Counted from the stretch's first letter, positions 33,420 through 42,056 are shown. The stretch: 64,000 nucleotides of DNA from Stieleria varia (GCF_038443385.1 NZ_CP151726.1:3720001-3784000); one strand, 5' to 3'. The notes: generated from the sequence alone by a model not told the origin. A program made the numbers and translations.

Positions 33420-33902
33420 TTAGAGCGAAACGGAGGCGTTGGTCGACGCGTCCGTTTCTGGTCGGTTGCCTTGCAGGTACGCCTTGCCTGCTTTCAGTAA
33501 GTACTTCACGCCCGTCAAACCCGAGTTGTCCCAATACTCTCCGCTCGATGGCTCGATTCTCAGTAGAACAATGGAGTCGCTGGCCTTGCCTTCGGGAAAC
33601 CAGACCTTCCAAGCTTCGTTCCAAAGTTCATCCAACTTTGCTCGATCGTCCACGGCCTGTGCGGTACCGGTGAGCGATACGAACTTGCTGGAACCTTGCA
33701 TCGTGACCACCGTTTCGGGATCGAGCATCAAGTCGGCGATCTTCCCGGAATTGCGGTCGGTGACGAACCAAATCTGGCCGTCCTCCTCCACTTGGGCGAC
33801 CGCCATCGGTCGTGCATAGAGCGCACCGTGATCACCACGGGTGACAAGCATGGCGGTGTCAAAGTCATGTAGCAGGTCGATTAGTTTCTGTTGAGTGTCC
33901 AT
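33420..33902 (-). CDS. Pyridoxamine 5'-phosphate oxidase-like (general stress protein 26) flavin-binding protein
   Basis: The 160-residue cytoplasmic protein has the split-barrel FMN-binding layout: FDTAMLVTRGDHGALYARPM near residue 14, IWFVTDRNSGKIADLMLDPE near 44, VSLTGTAQAVDD near 75 and WNEAWKVWFPEGKASDSIVL near 93, which is typical of the GSP26-type subfamily. The last 20 residues are a polar tail. Such proteins bind FMN or F420 and reduce unknown substrates under stress; they do not make pyridoxal phosphate. It lies between the PEP-CTERM gene (convergent) and the PfpI-like gene on the same strand, 144 bp away. Confidence 0.9.
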   Translation of the reverse strand: MDTQQKLIDLLHDFDTAMLVTRGDHGALYARPMAVAQVEEDGQIWFVTDRNSGKIADLMLDPETVVTMQGSSKFVSLTGTAQAVDDRAKLDELWNEAWKVWFPEGKASDSIVLLRIEPSSGEYWDNSGLTGVKYLLKAGKAYLQGNRPETDASTNASVSL

Positions 33903-34046
33903 GATTTCGTTGAGGGGTTAGATCTGCAAAGGTGAAAGTGGTGAGGGCGTCTCGATGAAATCCAGCATGGCGCTGAACCATATCGATCTCGGGGCCAAGT
34001 TGAACTTTGGGTCACGTGGTTCATCTTGAAAACGCGTTCAGATGGA

Positions 34047-34613
34047 TCATGCTTTCTGGGCGGCGTGTTTTCCCTCCGCGAACTCTTCAACGGCCTTGTC
34101 GCAGAAGGCGGGCAGGTCGTCGGGGTTTCGACTGGTCACCAATCCTTCATCGCACACGCATTCTTCGTCGACCCATTCAGCCCCGGCGTTTTTGAGATCC
34201 GTCTTGAGGCTCGGCCACGAGGTCACCCGACGCCCGCGAACCACATCGGCTTCTATCAGTGTCCACGGTCCATGGCAGATGGCTGCAACCGGTTTGTGTT
34301 GCTTGAAGAAATCTCGAACGAACGATACAGAGTCATCACACATTCGCAATGCGTCTGGATTGGCGACGCCGCCGGGTAGCACCAGTCCGTCGAAGTCCTC
34401 GGCCGATGCAGTGTGGACGGATTGATCGACACTGAACATGTCCGCTTTCTCGTCGTGATTCATTCCTTGGATTTCGCCATCTTTGGGAGAAACCAGAATG
34501 ACATCAGCGCCAGCATTCTTGACCGCATCCCATGGCTTGGTCAGTTCGACTTGCTCAAATCCGTCGGTAGCAAGAAACGCGATGCGTTTTCCGGTGAGCG
34601 ATTTTGAATTCAT
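34047..34613 (-). CDS. DJ-1/PfpI-family protein (PfpI-type glyoxalase/protease family)
   Basis: The ATG at 34613 is chosen because AGGAG is 7 bases upstream (ACAGGAGATTAATC); upstream codons in the frame are not family-like. The 188-residue protein is a standard PfpI: Glu 20 in DGFEQVEL, and the nucleophile elbow AAICHGPWTL with Cys 113 and His 114. The family includes glyoxalases/deglycases and the Pyrococcus PfpI protease; YhbO-like members protect against stress. It is cytoplasmic. The neighbouring genes (PNPOx-like, AI-2E permease, Pmp3-like) fit a stress context. The substrate is not predictable. Confidence 0.93.
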   Translation of the reverse strand: MNSKSLTGKRIAFLATDGFEQVELTKPWDAVKNAGADVILVSPKDGEIQGMNHDEKADMFSVDQSVHTASAEDFDGLVLPGGVANPDALRMCDDSVSFVRDFFKQHKPVAAICHGPWTLIEADVVRGRRVTSWPSLKTDLKNAGAEWVDEECVCDEGLVTSRNPDDLPAFCDKAVEEFAEGKHAAQKA

Positions 34614-34869
34614 GATTAATCTCCTGTCTTGGAAAGAACTGTTTTTGTCAAAGGGATTGGTGCAGGTTCCATGCCATTTGGATTGCAGCCATTTGGGAGT
34701 CTCGCCAACTGGGGACAACCAGTGGCTCAAATGCCCGTATCAATGTCAACGTTCTGAGCGGGCCGGATCAAGGACCACGTTCGCCGCACTGATGAAACGC
34801 AACACACATGGGCCGTCGACGGCTCTGCGAGCAGAGTGACTTGCAATCAACCAATGGCAACTCGAATGG

Positions 34870-35961
34870 TCATGTCGTTACAGGTTCATTCGGAGCCTCA
34901 TTCAACGCGCGATCCCTCATGATGTTCAGCAGCGCATGAAAACAAGCGGCCACCATTGGCCCAAGGAAGATGCCCCACAATCCCATCAGCTTTAGCGCCC
35001 CCAAAACGGTCACCAAAGCGATCAGGGGATGTAATCTTGCTCGATTTCCGATCACGTAGGCTCGGACCAAATTGTCCGAACTGGAAATGATCGCGCCGCC
35101 GTAGACCGCTAGTGCAATTCCACCTCCATATCTTCCTTCGATCAACAACCATGCTGCAACGGAGAGCCATACGACCGCGGAACCGACAAACGGGATGAAA
35201 GAGCAGAACATTGACAGCACAATCAACACCCAGACGTTGGGAACACCGAGCACGGCGAACCCTATCCCGGCGAGCGTCGCTTGCACAGCTCCGGCGACCA
35301 CCGAACCGAGCACGACGCCTCGGCAAACCACTTGGAATCGATTCGTCAGCTTCTGTTGTTCATTATTCTTCAGCGGCATGAACCGGTGCAGTTCACCAAC
35401 GAACAGGTCGCGATCGGCTAGAAAGTAGTACAGTCCGAGCGCTATGATGCATAGACTGAGGGCGAACGAGAAGAGATCAGAAAGGATGCCCGTGGTCTTT
35501 TCATAGACCTCGCTCGTCACATCGTGCAGTAGGTTGGATGCTGATTCTTTGATCTGTTCTTGCTGGCCCGCGGATAAACGATTGTACAAATCATCCACGG
35601 CAGCCCCGATCCGCGAACGTTCAATTTTCCCGATCGTCTCGTCGAAACTCTTTGGCGAATCCACATCAAGCCAACGCACGGCGTCGTTGCCAACGGTCAT
35701 CACTTGTGTCCCGGCCATGATCAAAGTAAAGCAGATTGGCAATAGCACCAACAACATCACCAGCAGGGTGGTGACCAATGCGGCGATTCGATCATGCCCT
35801 GCAAATCGTCTGGTCAACCACTGATGCAGCGGCGAAAAGAGCACCGTCAGTACAGCGGCGATAAAGAGCGTGGCGATGAAAGGCTTGACCACGTGGAAGA
35901 ACAGGAAGCCGATCAAGGTCAGTAGTGCGATCAGCAACCAGAACGATAGGTGTCGAGGCAT
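34870..35961 (-). CDS. AI-2E family membrane permease, second paralogue
   Basis: The 363-residue protein, started at the ATG at 35961, shows the AI-2E layout: N-terminal helices (about 5-30, 30-60 and 60-85), a soluble amphipathic region (about 90-160), and a C-terminal membrane half with SMFCSFIPFVGSAVVWLS and a GIFLGPMVAACFHALL end. It lacks the acidic linker of the paralogue at 8638-9882 and is shorter at both ends, so the two are distant copies rather than a recent duplication. Transport of an unknown solute is inferred from the family. It is flanked upstream by a Pmp3-like gene on the same strand, 70 bp away. Confidence 0.93.
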   Translation of the reverse strand: MPRHLSFWLLIALLTLIGFLFFHVVKPFIATLFIAAVLTVLFSPLHQWLTRRFAGHDRIAALVTTLLVMLLVLLPICFTLIMAGTQVMTVGNDAVRWLDVDSPKSFDETIGKIERSRIGAAVDDLYNRLSAGQQEQIKESASNLLHDVTSEVYEKTTGILSDLFSFALSLCIIALGLYYFLADRDLFVGELHRFMPLKNNEQQKLTNRFQVVCRGVVLGSVVAGAVQATLAGIGFAVLGVPNVWVLIVLSMFCSFIPFVGSAVVWLSVAAWLLIEGRYGGGIALAVYGGAIISSSDNLVRAYVIGNRARLHPLIALVTVLGALKLMGLWGIFLGPMVAACFHALLNIMRDRALNEAPNEPVTT

Positions 35962-36031
35962 CAAAAAATCCAGTTCCCGCTTGCACCGGGTAAAATTGGC
36001 ATTCTTTAAAGTGCCATCGCAGTGGCTGGCT

Positions 36032-36211
36032 TCAAAGACGCTCCAAGCCTGGTTTGTTGGCAGCCATCACATACACGGCATGCAAGATTCCTGGAACTAC
36101 TCCGAGCAAGGTCAAGAGGCAATTGATCCAGAAGTGCTTGCCGATTCCGAATTGCATGTAGACGGAAACCGGGGGTAACAAGAATGCGATCAGTAGACGA
36201 ATGAATTCCAT
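36032..36211 (-). CDS. Pmp3/YqaE-family small membrane protein (UPF0057)
   Basis: The 59-residue protein MEFIRLLIAFLLPPVSVYMQ continues to HFWINCLLTLLGVVPGILHA; two transmembrane helices with the conserved LLPPVSV and GVVPGILHAVYV motifs define the family. The ATG at 36211 is preceded by GGGAGGGA at 7-8 bases, which decides the start within a longer open frame. Homologues in yeast (Pmp3) and bacteria hold membrane potential under salt and cold stress. It lies upstream of the AI-2E permease and probably shares its transcript. Confidence 0.93.
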   Translation of the reverse strand: MEFIRLLIAFLLPPVSVYMQFGIGKHFWINCLLTLLGVVPGILHAVYVMAANKPGLERL

Positions 36212-36725
36212 GGCGAAATCCCTCCCGTTGTGTGCGGCAAATCGTAACGAGATCGTAGCAAGCTCTATGCCAAGACACCTGTATTCCTCGGCCAGGGACT
36301 TGTGATTGATAATATTAGGATGGGCACTCGTGCCCGTTGATGCTTTCTCGGACAAGCGTGCCCAAGCTACGTCAGCTGTTAATTGCACGCCCCACGCCGA
36401 GGCTCATCCGATGTTGCTGTTTGAACGAGCGTTCCGCTTGAGCTCACTGCGTGCGACGTCGAAAGTCATGTTCTGAGTAGATGTCCTTGGTCGCTTGCGG
36501 GCCAAAGGGGTTCGTGACCGACCAAGCATCCGTATCGTCGTTCGACTTGCTGGGTAAAGCCAAGCGATCGTGTTCTCAGCGAAATTCGTCAGTGATACAC
36601 TTCTCGTCATCACCCAGTTAGCCTGGTATGATTTCCATAACAGTGCCGATTAGGGATTCGAGTTCGGCACAAAGATTGCATCCATCGAGTTATTCTTCCC
36701 TACGACCCTCTTCTATTTCTTTACC
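36212..36725. other. Intergenic stretch between the Pmp3-like and response-regulator genes
   Basis: This divergent gap should hold both promoters. It contains one copy of a dispersed repeat (36317-36371). Small frames exist but have neither ribosome-binding sites nor recognisable sequence. Nothing else is seen. Confidence 0.6.
36317..36371 (+). repeat. Dispersed repeat AGGATGGGCACTCKTGCCCGT, copy 1
   Basis: A short palindromic head (GGGCACTCGTGCCC) is followed after about 13 bases by a CAAGCGTGCCCAAGCTACG tail. A second copy with the same two-part structure lies at 59472-59530 in the same orientation. Confidence 0.75.
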
Positions 36726-37232
36726 ATGACCGACTCGGACCGACCTCGACGGTGCGTGATTGCAGACGACGTTCGCGCCTCTCGCGAGACAGTTGCGACG
36801 TGGATGCAAGAGTGTGGGTTTCAATGCACGCTGGCTAAGAATGGCCTACAAGCTTGGCAGGCGATCTGTCATCAGCCGCCCGATCTACTCATTACGGATC
36901 TTGAGATGCCCGGTCTGTGTGGCCTTGAACTCCTGGAGAGGATTCGTCAATCGGACTACGAACCGATCAGCAGTGTACCTGTTTTGGTAATGACGAGCCT
37001 TCGAGATGGACAGACATTAACTATCGTTCAACAAATGGGTGGGGATGCGTTATTGCAGAAACCCTTATGTAAACAGTCCACGCTCTCTGTGGTCCTTGAT
37101 TTGGTTGCAGGTGACCATGCATCCCGGCGTGTTGTCCATCCGCTGGACGACAGCGTGGTCACTGGAAGTGGTGTGATTTCACCGACATTGAGGAGGCTGC
37201 TCAAAACCGTCGCGAAAAGCGAACGCCGCTAG
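36726..37232 (+). CDS. Stand-alone response regulator receiver protein
   Basis: The 168-residue protein is a single CheY-like receiver domain: acidic pocket Asp 14 and Asp 15 in CVIADDVRAS, phosphoacceptor Asp 58 in LLITDLEMPG, Thr 90 in VLVMTS and Lys 112 in LLQKPL. The remaining 45 residues are a polar tail without a recognisable output or DNA-binding domain. Such single-domain regulators act by protein contact, for example on a kinase, chemotaxis motor or anti-sigma system. No histidine kinase gene is nearby, so its partner lies elsewhere in the genome. It seems monocistronic. Confidence 0.92.
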   Translation: MTDSDRPRRCVIADDVRASRETVATWMQECGFQCTLAKNGLQAWQAICHQPPDLLITDLEMPGLCGLELLERIRQSDYEPISSVPVLVMTSLRDGQTLTIVQQMGGDALLQKPLCKQSTLSVVLDLVAGDHASRRVVHPLDDSVVTGSGVISPTLRRLLKTVAKSERR

Positions 37233-37400
37233 ACGCGGATGATTCGCGCGACGGACCATGTTCTTCGCAAAACATTTACGCGACATGGGTTGCGCGGATT
37301 GGGACGACAAAAACTGCCTGCGCGTATCAGCCGCCACGCGATAGAGAGCGTCCCGCGTTGAACGCATGGTTTCACGTTGAATTTCAAGCAAAGTACCAAA

Positions 37401-37456
37401 ACGACGCGCAAGCGAGTGAATAGAACAATAAGACGATTCACTCGCTTGCGCGTCGT
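37401..37456. repeat. Perfect 20-bp-arm hairpin, CAAGCGAGTGA family
   Basis: The arms ACGACGCGCAAGCGAGTGAA (37401-37420) and its complement (37437-37456) flank a 16-base loop; the pairing extends weakly outward (TACCAAA against GCTAGTA). It is the same family as 8450-8550. Located between convergent genes, it could act as a two-way terminator. Confidence 0.85.
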
Positions 37457-37578
37457 GCTAGTAAAGAAGAGAAAAATGGCTGGTGCGATCAACATGATAG
37501 GCCCTGAGCCGCTCGCCGTCAGGCCCCGGGTTTAAGCACTGAAACGGAAGCTCGATGGGTGCAAGACCCGGTCGCTTA

Positions 37579-37620
37579 CGCGTCACGGCTCACGGCGTTT
37601 GGTAGCGTCATACGCTTAGA
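37579..37620 (-). repeat. 42-bp dispersed repeat (copy at 59352-59393)
   Basis: The sequence ending GGTAGCGTCATACGCTTAGA is matched, with one mismatch over 42 bases, on the opposite strand at 59352-59393. The flanks share weaker similarity (CCCGGTCGCTTACG against GGCCGCTGACGCG), so the unit may be longer. Confidence 0.8.
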
Positions 37621-37687
37621 GACGTTCAGCTGCTTGGGATTGAATGCCACTGTCCCGCGAAGTGGCTGGCTACGGAAATGCGGTCAC

Positions 37688-38776
37688 TCACCTTTCCAGA
37701 ATCGTGTCCAAAATGCTTAGCAGTTCGGGACTCGTGGTGGCGTCGCTCGCGGCGGACGCATCAGCCTTGAGTTTCATCACAGCATCGCTCGTCCTGGCGG
37801 TGATGTTCTCATGCGTTGTGAATTGGGACCAAGTTGCCTGATTGGCATCCAAATGCAGCTGTACCCAATTGGCATCCTGTTGATGGCTGGAACGCCGGTC
37901 GGTGTAGCAATCCATTTCAACTTGTCGGTCCGCCCGACTCGCGTCCGCCCGACTCGCGTCCGCCCGACGTTCTCGCGCCATGGCTGCAATCAATTCGTCT
38001 TCACCCTCGACCACTTTCGCGGGATCGTCAAGATCAATGTCGTCGTCGCCGTCGCCCAGATCTGCACTGGCCGGATTTGTCGAATACACACCGAGCGGAT
38101 TGTCGACGATGTAGTCCCTGTCGGGGTCGTAATCATCGCTGTCATAGATTGAGTCTTGCGAGTAAGGCATGGTTGCTGAGCGAGTTTGAACTTCTCGTTC
38201 GCTGATTCGCCCTGCAGTAGGACGCCCCATGCCTCGACGACTCGCTGCAGCGGCAATCGCGCCTTCCACTCCATCTTCGATCGCGTCAGCGCGATTGCGA
38301 GCCTCGGCTGGAGTTTCGTCGATGTAGTCGTCCACTCGGTATTGGTCAACGTCCAGTCGCAGTTTGTCGTCTGTCTGTTCGTCGTCGAGTCCGGGATCGT
38401 CGAATCCAGCGGGCGTTTCTGTGTCAAAGCGTTTGATACTTGGGTCGAGCGTCGTTGGAGCTGTTCTCTTGATTTGTTTCCAGCCAAATTTTTCGAGGGC
38501 ATCGACGATATCATTCGACTTTTTCGCGATCGCTTGAAGTTTCTGTCGTTGGGGTGCGGACTCACTACGTTTTGCTGCCTCGAAAGCAAGTTTTCTGGTG
38601 AGGCTGGCGTCACTCCAGATCACGCCGGCAAGGGCCCAATCACTGATCTTTTCAGCCGACCCATCTGGGACCGCATTGCCGATAGGCGGTTGCTCGTCGG
38701 CTCGCGCCGTCATCATCGCGGCGCAGGCAAATGCGACGAAGGTAAAGAAATATAGGAGAGTGTTTTGTTTTCGCAT
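37688..38776 (-). CDS. Exported acidic protein of unknown function
   Basis: From the ATG at 38776 the protein has 362 residues with a signal peptide (MRKQNTLLYFFTFVAFACAA, cleavage near ARA-D). Residues about 35-95 form a helical, possibly DUF4142-like segment (DWALAGVIWSDASLTRKLAF). The middle is strongly acidic and low complexity (DPGLDDEQTDDKLRLDVDQY, DSDDYDPDRDYIVD), and a 15-bp internal repeat encodes RADAS-RADAS-RAD near residue 273. The C-terminal 75 residues are again helical and polar. I do not recognise a family. The next gene on the same strand also encodes an acidic, Asp-rich exported protein, so a shared role in Ca2+ binding or cell-surface charge is possible. Confidence 0.75.
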   Translation of the reverse strand: MRKQNTLLYFFTFVAFACAAMMTARADEQPPIGNAVPDGSAEKISDWALAGVIWSDASLTRKLAFEAAKRSESAPQRQKLQAIAKKSNDIVDALEKFGWKQIKRTAPTTLDPSIKRFDTETPAGFDDPGLDDEQTDDKLRLDVDQYRVDDYIDETPAEARNRADAIEDGVEGAIAAAASRRGMGRPTAGRISEREVQTRSATMPYSQDSIYDSDDYDPDRDYIVDNPLGVYSTNPASADLGDGDDDIDLDDPAKVVEGEDELIAAMARERRADASRADASRADRQVEMDCYTDRRSSHQQDANWVQLHLDANQATWSQFTTHENITARTSDAVMKLKADASAASDATTSPELLSILDTILER

Positions 38777-38910
38777 GGGATTGGATTTCGATCTTTGAGA
38801 GGAAGGCATCGTAGCTGCAAGCTGCCGGCTGATCGGCTAATCGGATCATCTGCTAAACGATCCGTACTCGCATGCTGGCAACTCGCGGCTACGCGTTGGG
38901 AGGGCTTGGA

Positions 38911-40107
38911 CTACGGTTTCAATGCGACGCGTTCGATTTGAGTCGATTTGTCTCCTGTTGTGACTTCACGCGCGATCAACATCACACGGTCCTTGACCTT
39001 CACGGCCGTTCCAGTGACCGTCACTTGGCTGCCCTTCTGGACGTCCAGATTCAGGTTTTCCTGGGGGCCCATGTCAACGAGCAAGTTCTTGTCGTTGTCG
39101 GTCTTGATTTTCGCAAACTGGTGCGTGTTTCCTCGGACTTTCATCGTCTTCAAGTCTTTGACTTTGCCCGTGAATTCGCGACCGCTGCGATTGATTGTCT
39201 GCTCTTCGCCGTTAAGCGTCACTTTGTTGGCAACCAAGACTGACTTATCGCCGACTTTAAAGATTGCACCCTTGGCGCTGACATCTTGGCCCTTCTGAGG
39301 AATCGAATCGAAATGATCCGATGACCCGATATCGACGATCATGTCTTGGCCTTGAGTTTGGTTCGTGCCGTCCAAAGCCACCACCACGTTGGTGCCATGC
39401 GGCGTCTTCACCTTTTTTACAGATTGAATCGATCCCTGCCGGGAGACGACCTGAGAACTCCTCGATTTCTGGTCGTTCTGCGATTTCATCTTGTTCTTTT
39501 TGTCTTGCTCGGCGTTCGCATCCGAGAACCCGATGTAGTTAAAAGACTCGTAGAGTCCATCGCGATCGGTATCGACGTACTCAGCGACAGAGTCGTACAC
39601 GCCATCGTTGTCGTAGTCGTAGTAGTTGGCGGTGTAGTCCCAATACCCGTCGTTGTCGTAGTCGCTGTAGTTTGAGTTTCCATGATCGTAGTAATCATAG
39701 AACCAGCGATCATCTACAGAGTTGTTCGCGACAGTGCCATCGGTGACTCTGTCGTCGGCGACTCTGTCATTGGTGGTGCGGTTATCCCCGTAGTAACCGT
39801 AACTTGACTCTCCCCAATTGAGAAAATTGTCGTTGTCTGAACTGGTTACGTTTTCCGCAGCGTCAAATGTCTCGTTGTCCCAGCGGCCAATTGCTTCGTC
39901 GGTCGGGTTGTAGTCATTGCCGTCGAACCACTCGCTGATGTCGTACCAAGCATCGTCTTCATAGTACGGCGTATTGCTGGGGAACTCGTTGTCTGCCGCT
40001 GCGCTGGGATGTTGACCAGCAAGAGGTGTCATTACACCAAGGGCAATGGCGAGTACCCAACGACGATGTGCTTTCGTTCTTGTGTGGTCCATTCGTGTAG
40101 TCTTCAT
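38911..40107 (-). CDS. Exported protein with DxDxDG repeats and two tandem OB-like domains
   Basis: The 398-residue protein has a signal peptide (cleavage near AAA-D, residue 38). Residues about 45-150 are rich in Tyr, Asp and Asn; three Ca2+-loop-like repeats follow (DYDNDGYWDY, DYDNDGVYDS, DTDRDGLYES, about 150-190), resembling thrombospondin type 3 or EF-hand loops. After a Lys/Gln-rich linker come two homologous domains of about 65 residues (about 235-305 and 325-390), each with a VDxG...QKG..V...G...V.D...L.A..VT pattern that looks like a bacterial OB fold. The internal duplication is clear by eye. Function is unknown; Ca2+ binding at the surface is inferred. Confidence 0.78.
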   Translation of the reverse strand: MKTTRMDHTRTKAHRRWVLAIALGVMTPLAGQHPSAAADNEFPSNTPYYEDDAWYDISEWFDGNDYNPTDEAIGRWDNETFDAAENVTSSDNDNFLNWGESSYGYYGDNRTTNDRVADDRVTDGTVANNSVDDRWFYDYYDHGNSNYSDYDNDGYWDYTANYYDYDNDGVYDSVAEYVDTDRDGLYESFNYIGFSDANAEQDKKNKMKSQNDQKSRSSQVVSRQGSIQSVKKVKTPHGTNVVVALDGTNQTQGQDMIVDIGSSDHFDSIPQKGQDVSAKGAIFKVGDKSVLVANKVTLNGEEQTINRSGREFTGKVKDLKTMKVRGNTHQFAKIKTDNDKNLLVDMGPQENLNLDVQKGSQVTVTGTAVKVKDRVMLIAREVTTGDKSTQIERVALKP

Positions 40108-40282
40108 TTTGACAGTCCTTCAGTTTGAGTCGGGAAAGGAACAGTCGCGAAGAGAAGCGACCTACATCGAAATGATGCTGGAGAGAAAAAGGTGCAACCA
40201 GCGCGCCAATTCGGCAACCCTGGTCTGTGACTTTGGCAGCCAGCGGGTGTAAGTCGATGCGATTGGGCAACGTATTACAGCG

Positions 40283-40894
40283 TCAGACTAGCTTCGTCCA
40301 CTGATAGACTTTGAGTGGAGGAATGTTCAGCGCGATCACTTCGCATTTTGAGGGTCCGAACAATGGGAAGGCATGTTGTTCGATGTCCGACCGTATCTGA
40401 TATGCGATGAAGGCACCTGCTGGTGCCAATGCTTCGTGAACGGACCTAACGATCGCTGCTGCCACTGCAGCGGGCAAAGCGCTGAATGGAATTCCGGAAA
40501 CGATCACATCGGGGCGACTGAATCCGTGAGCCTCGATAGTTTCTAGCAAGTTTACCGCGTCGCCGATCTCGAGCGAGAATCGAGGATCAGCGATTTTCTC
40601 CAATGCTTCGCGAAAGGCCGGCATTTTTTCGATCGCCAGCAAGCGGCTGTCCGGTCGCATTTGTTTCAGTAGCGCCGCCGTCGTGCCACCTGCTCCCGGC
40701 CCCAATTCCAGTACTACGCTTGCATCCCGAATGCAATCACGATTCGCGATGTTTTCCGTCAAGTAGGGCGAGCTTGGGCAGATCGTGCAGACATCCTTGG
40801 GATGTTTCAACCAAGCTCGAATGACGTACGCCATCCTTTTCCCAAAGGAGGGCGAGGGAGGCGGCTCCATGGAAACGGGTATTGAATCGCTCAT
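40283..40894 (-). CDS. Phospholipid N-methyltransferase-like SAM enzyme
   Basis: The 203-residue protein has a class I SAM-methyltransferase fold. It begins with an amphipathic helix region (RMAYVIRAWLKHPKDVCTIC), then motif I VLELGPGAGGTTAALL near residue 61, an acidic residue after strand 2 (LLAIEKM) and motif IV VIVSGIPFSALP. Together with the C-terminal PPLKVYQWTK pattern this matches PmtA-type phosphatidylethanolamine N-methyltransferases and the related KsgA-like group. A role in making methylated phospholipids at the inner membrane is likely but not certain, as the family also contains proteins of unknown substrate. It is monocistronic. Confidence 0.8.
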   Translation of the reverse strand: MSDSIPVSMEPPPSPSFGKRMAYVIRAWLKHPKDVCTICPSSPYLTENIANRDCIRDASVVLELGPGAGGTTAALLKQMRPDSRLLAIEKMPAFREALEKIADPRFSLEIGDAVNLLETIEAHGFSRPDVIVSGIPFSALPAAVAAAIVRSVHEALAPAGAFIAYQIRSDIEQHAFPLFGPSKCEVIALNIPPLKVYQWTKLV

Positions 40895-40993
40895 GATTAT
40901 CGTCGCACATTTCCCAGGAACCGAGGCAATTCGTCTTTCTCAACAGCGAGAATGTCAATCATTTGGAAGGTGCGGAAAACACGTGTCCTAGCA

Positions 40994-41059
40994 TTTGCAA
41001 AATCACGCGGAGCGATGACTGCTTTGTCGATTTCGCGAAACTGATTCTCCGCACGTCCC
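40994..41059 (-). repeat. 66-bp dispersed repeat, copy 2
   Basis: In opposite orientation to the copy at 10800-10866, with the same conserved blocks (GGGACGTGCGGAGAAT, TCGCGAAATC, TCATCGCTCCGCGTGATTTT). It lies between the methyltransferase gene and the BrkB-like gene, just downstream of the latter. Confidence 0.8.
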
Positions 41060-41082
41060 AAGTGATTCGCCCAAGTGATTCG

Positions 41083-42003
41083 CTACGAACTGGTTGCTCC
41101 ACGTCGAATGTCTTCGATGACACGAACGGCATTTTCCTCGGGTTGAATCCCTGCCCCATACCGAACGGCATAGATCTGCGTCGCTTCTGCGCCCAGCAGA
41201 ACGATGTTGGCAGAGTAGTAGACCCAGACGAGAATCACAGCCAACGAAGCTGCTGCGGCACCCAATTGCGCGCCGGGTTCGCTGTAGGAAAAATAGATCT
41301 GCATCGCAAATCGTCCGACGAGAAAGAGCAGCGTTGTCATCGCTGCGCCGACCAAGACGTCGCGCCAGCGGACCACCGCGTCCGGCATGAACTTAAAGAT
41401 CGCGGCGAAGATCGTGAACACGACGATGGCTTGCACGACATAATTAATCATGTCGGCGATTCCACCGCTGATGCCGATGGTTTCACCTAACTGTTGGCCA
41501 ACGGTAGAGAGAACGGATGAAACGGCAATCGATACGAGCAGCAGAAAACCGAGTCCCAGAATCATTGCGAGCGAAATCACCCGTTTGATCAACATCGACA
41601 GGATGCCCGAGTTTTCGGGGTCCGGCTTCACTTGCCAAACACGGTTCAAGGAGTCTTGCAGGGCACCCACGACGCCCGTTGCACCTACGATGATACCGGC
41701 AAAACTGATCAGTGTTTTCCACCACACACCGCCGGATTCACGATTGTTTTCGAGGATCGCGGTAATGCCTTCCGCTGCAGCGGGATTTCCCAGCATCTCC
41801 GTCGCCTGCTCCTGCAGAACGTCCTGTGCTCGCTCCCTAGCACCATCGCCCTCGTAGGCCACCGACAGTCCGAAGGTCAGTACCGTCAGCAGCACGTAGA
41901 GCAGCGGAGGCAATGCGAATGCGGTGTAGTAGGCCAGCGCAGCGGCTAGCGTTGTGCAGCGATCTTTCGAGAACTGGGAAAAGGTTTGTTTGAGAAAGTC
42001 CAT
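41083..42003 (-). CDS. YihY/BrkB-family inner membrane protein
   Basis: The 306-residue protein has six transmembrane helices. Signatures are the N-terminal FSKDRCTTLAAALAYYTAFALPPL near residue 10, GVVGALQDSLNRVWQVKPDP near 115 and the C-terminal VYYSANIVLLGAEATQIYA near 265. BrkB homologues were first called RNase BN by mistake; the true role is unknown, with suggested transport or envelope functions. The ATG at 42003 is well placed for the family start, and a 20-bp tandem duplication lies just upstream (42017-42056). It is monocistronic. Confidence 0.93.
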   Translation of the reverse strand: MDFLKQTFSQFSKDRCTTLAAALAYYTAFALPPLLYVLLTVLTFGLSVAYEGDGARERAQDVLQEQATEMLGNPAAAEGITAILENNRESGGVWWKTLISFAGIIVGATGVVGALQDSLNRVWQVKPDPENSGILSMLIKRVISLAMILGLGFLLLVSIAVSSVLSTVGQQLGETIGISGGIADMINYVVQAIVVFTIFAAIFKFMPDAVVRWRDVLVGAAMTTLLFLVGRFAMQIYFSYSEPGAQLGAAAASLAVILVWVYYSANIVLLGAEATQIYAVRYGAGIQPEENAVRVIEDIRRGATSS

Positions 42004-42016
42004 CGGTTCGGTAATT

Positions 42017-42056
42017 GTTGCTGGATTCGCGATCGTGTTGCTGGATTCGCGACCGT
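42017..42056. repeat. Two tandem 20-bp units upstream of the BrkB-like gene
   Basis: GTTGCTGGATTCGCGATCGT is followed directly by a copy with one change near its end. It starts 13 bases before the ATG of the BrkB-like gene, so it would lie in the untranslated leader or promoter. Confidence 0.85.

Larger units (their letters stand above)
37233..37687. other. Intergenic stretch with palindromic repeats
   Basis: Convergent ends of the response-regulator gene and an acidic exported protein gene enclose this stretch. It carries the hairpin at 37401-37456 and a 42-bp repeat (37579-37620) shared with 59352-59393. No gene is supported. Confidence 0.65.

Noticed and set aside
36404-36613. 69-codon minus-strand frame upstream of the response regulator
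   Set aside because: No ribosome-binding site, no recognisable family, and composition consistent with chance.
40283-40894. KsgA-type 16S rRNA adenine dimethylase
   Set aside because: The SAM motif is similar, but the protein is too short and lacks the C-terminal helical domain and the NxPY-type motif typical of KsgA; PmtA-like fits better.
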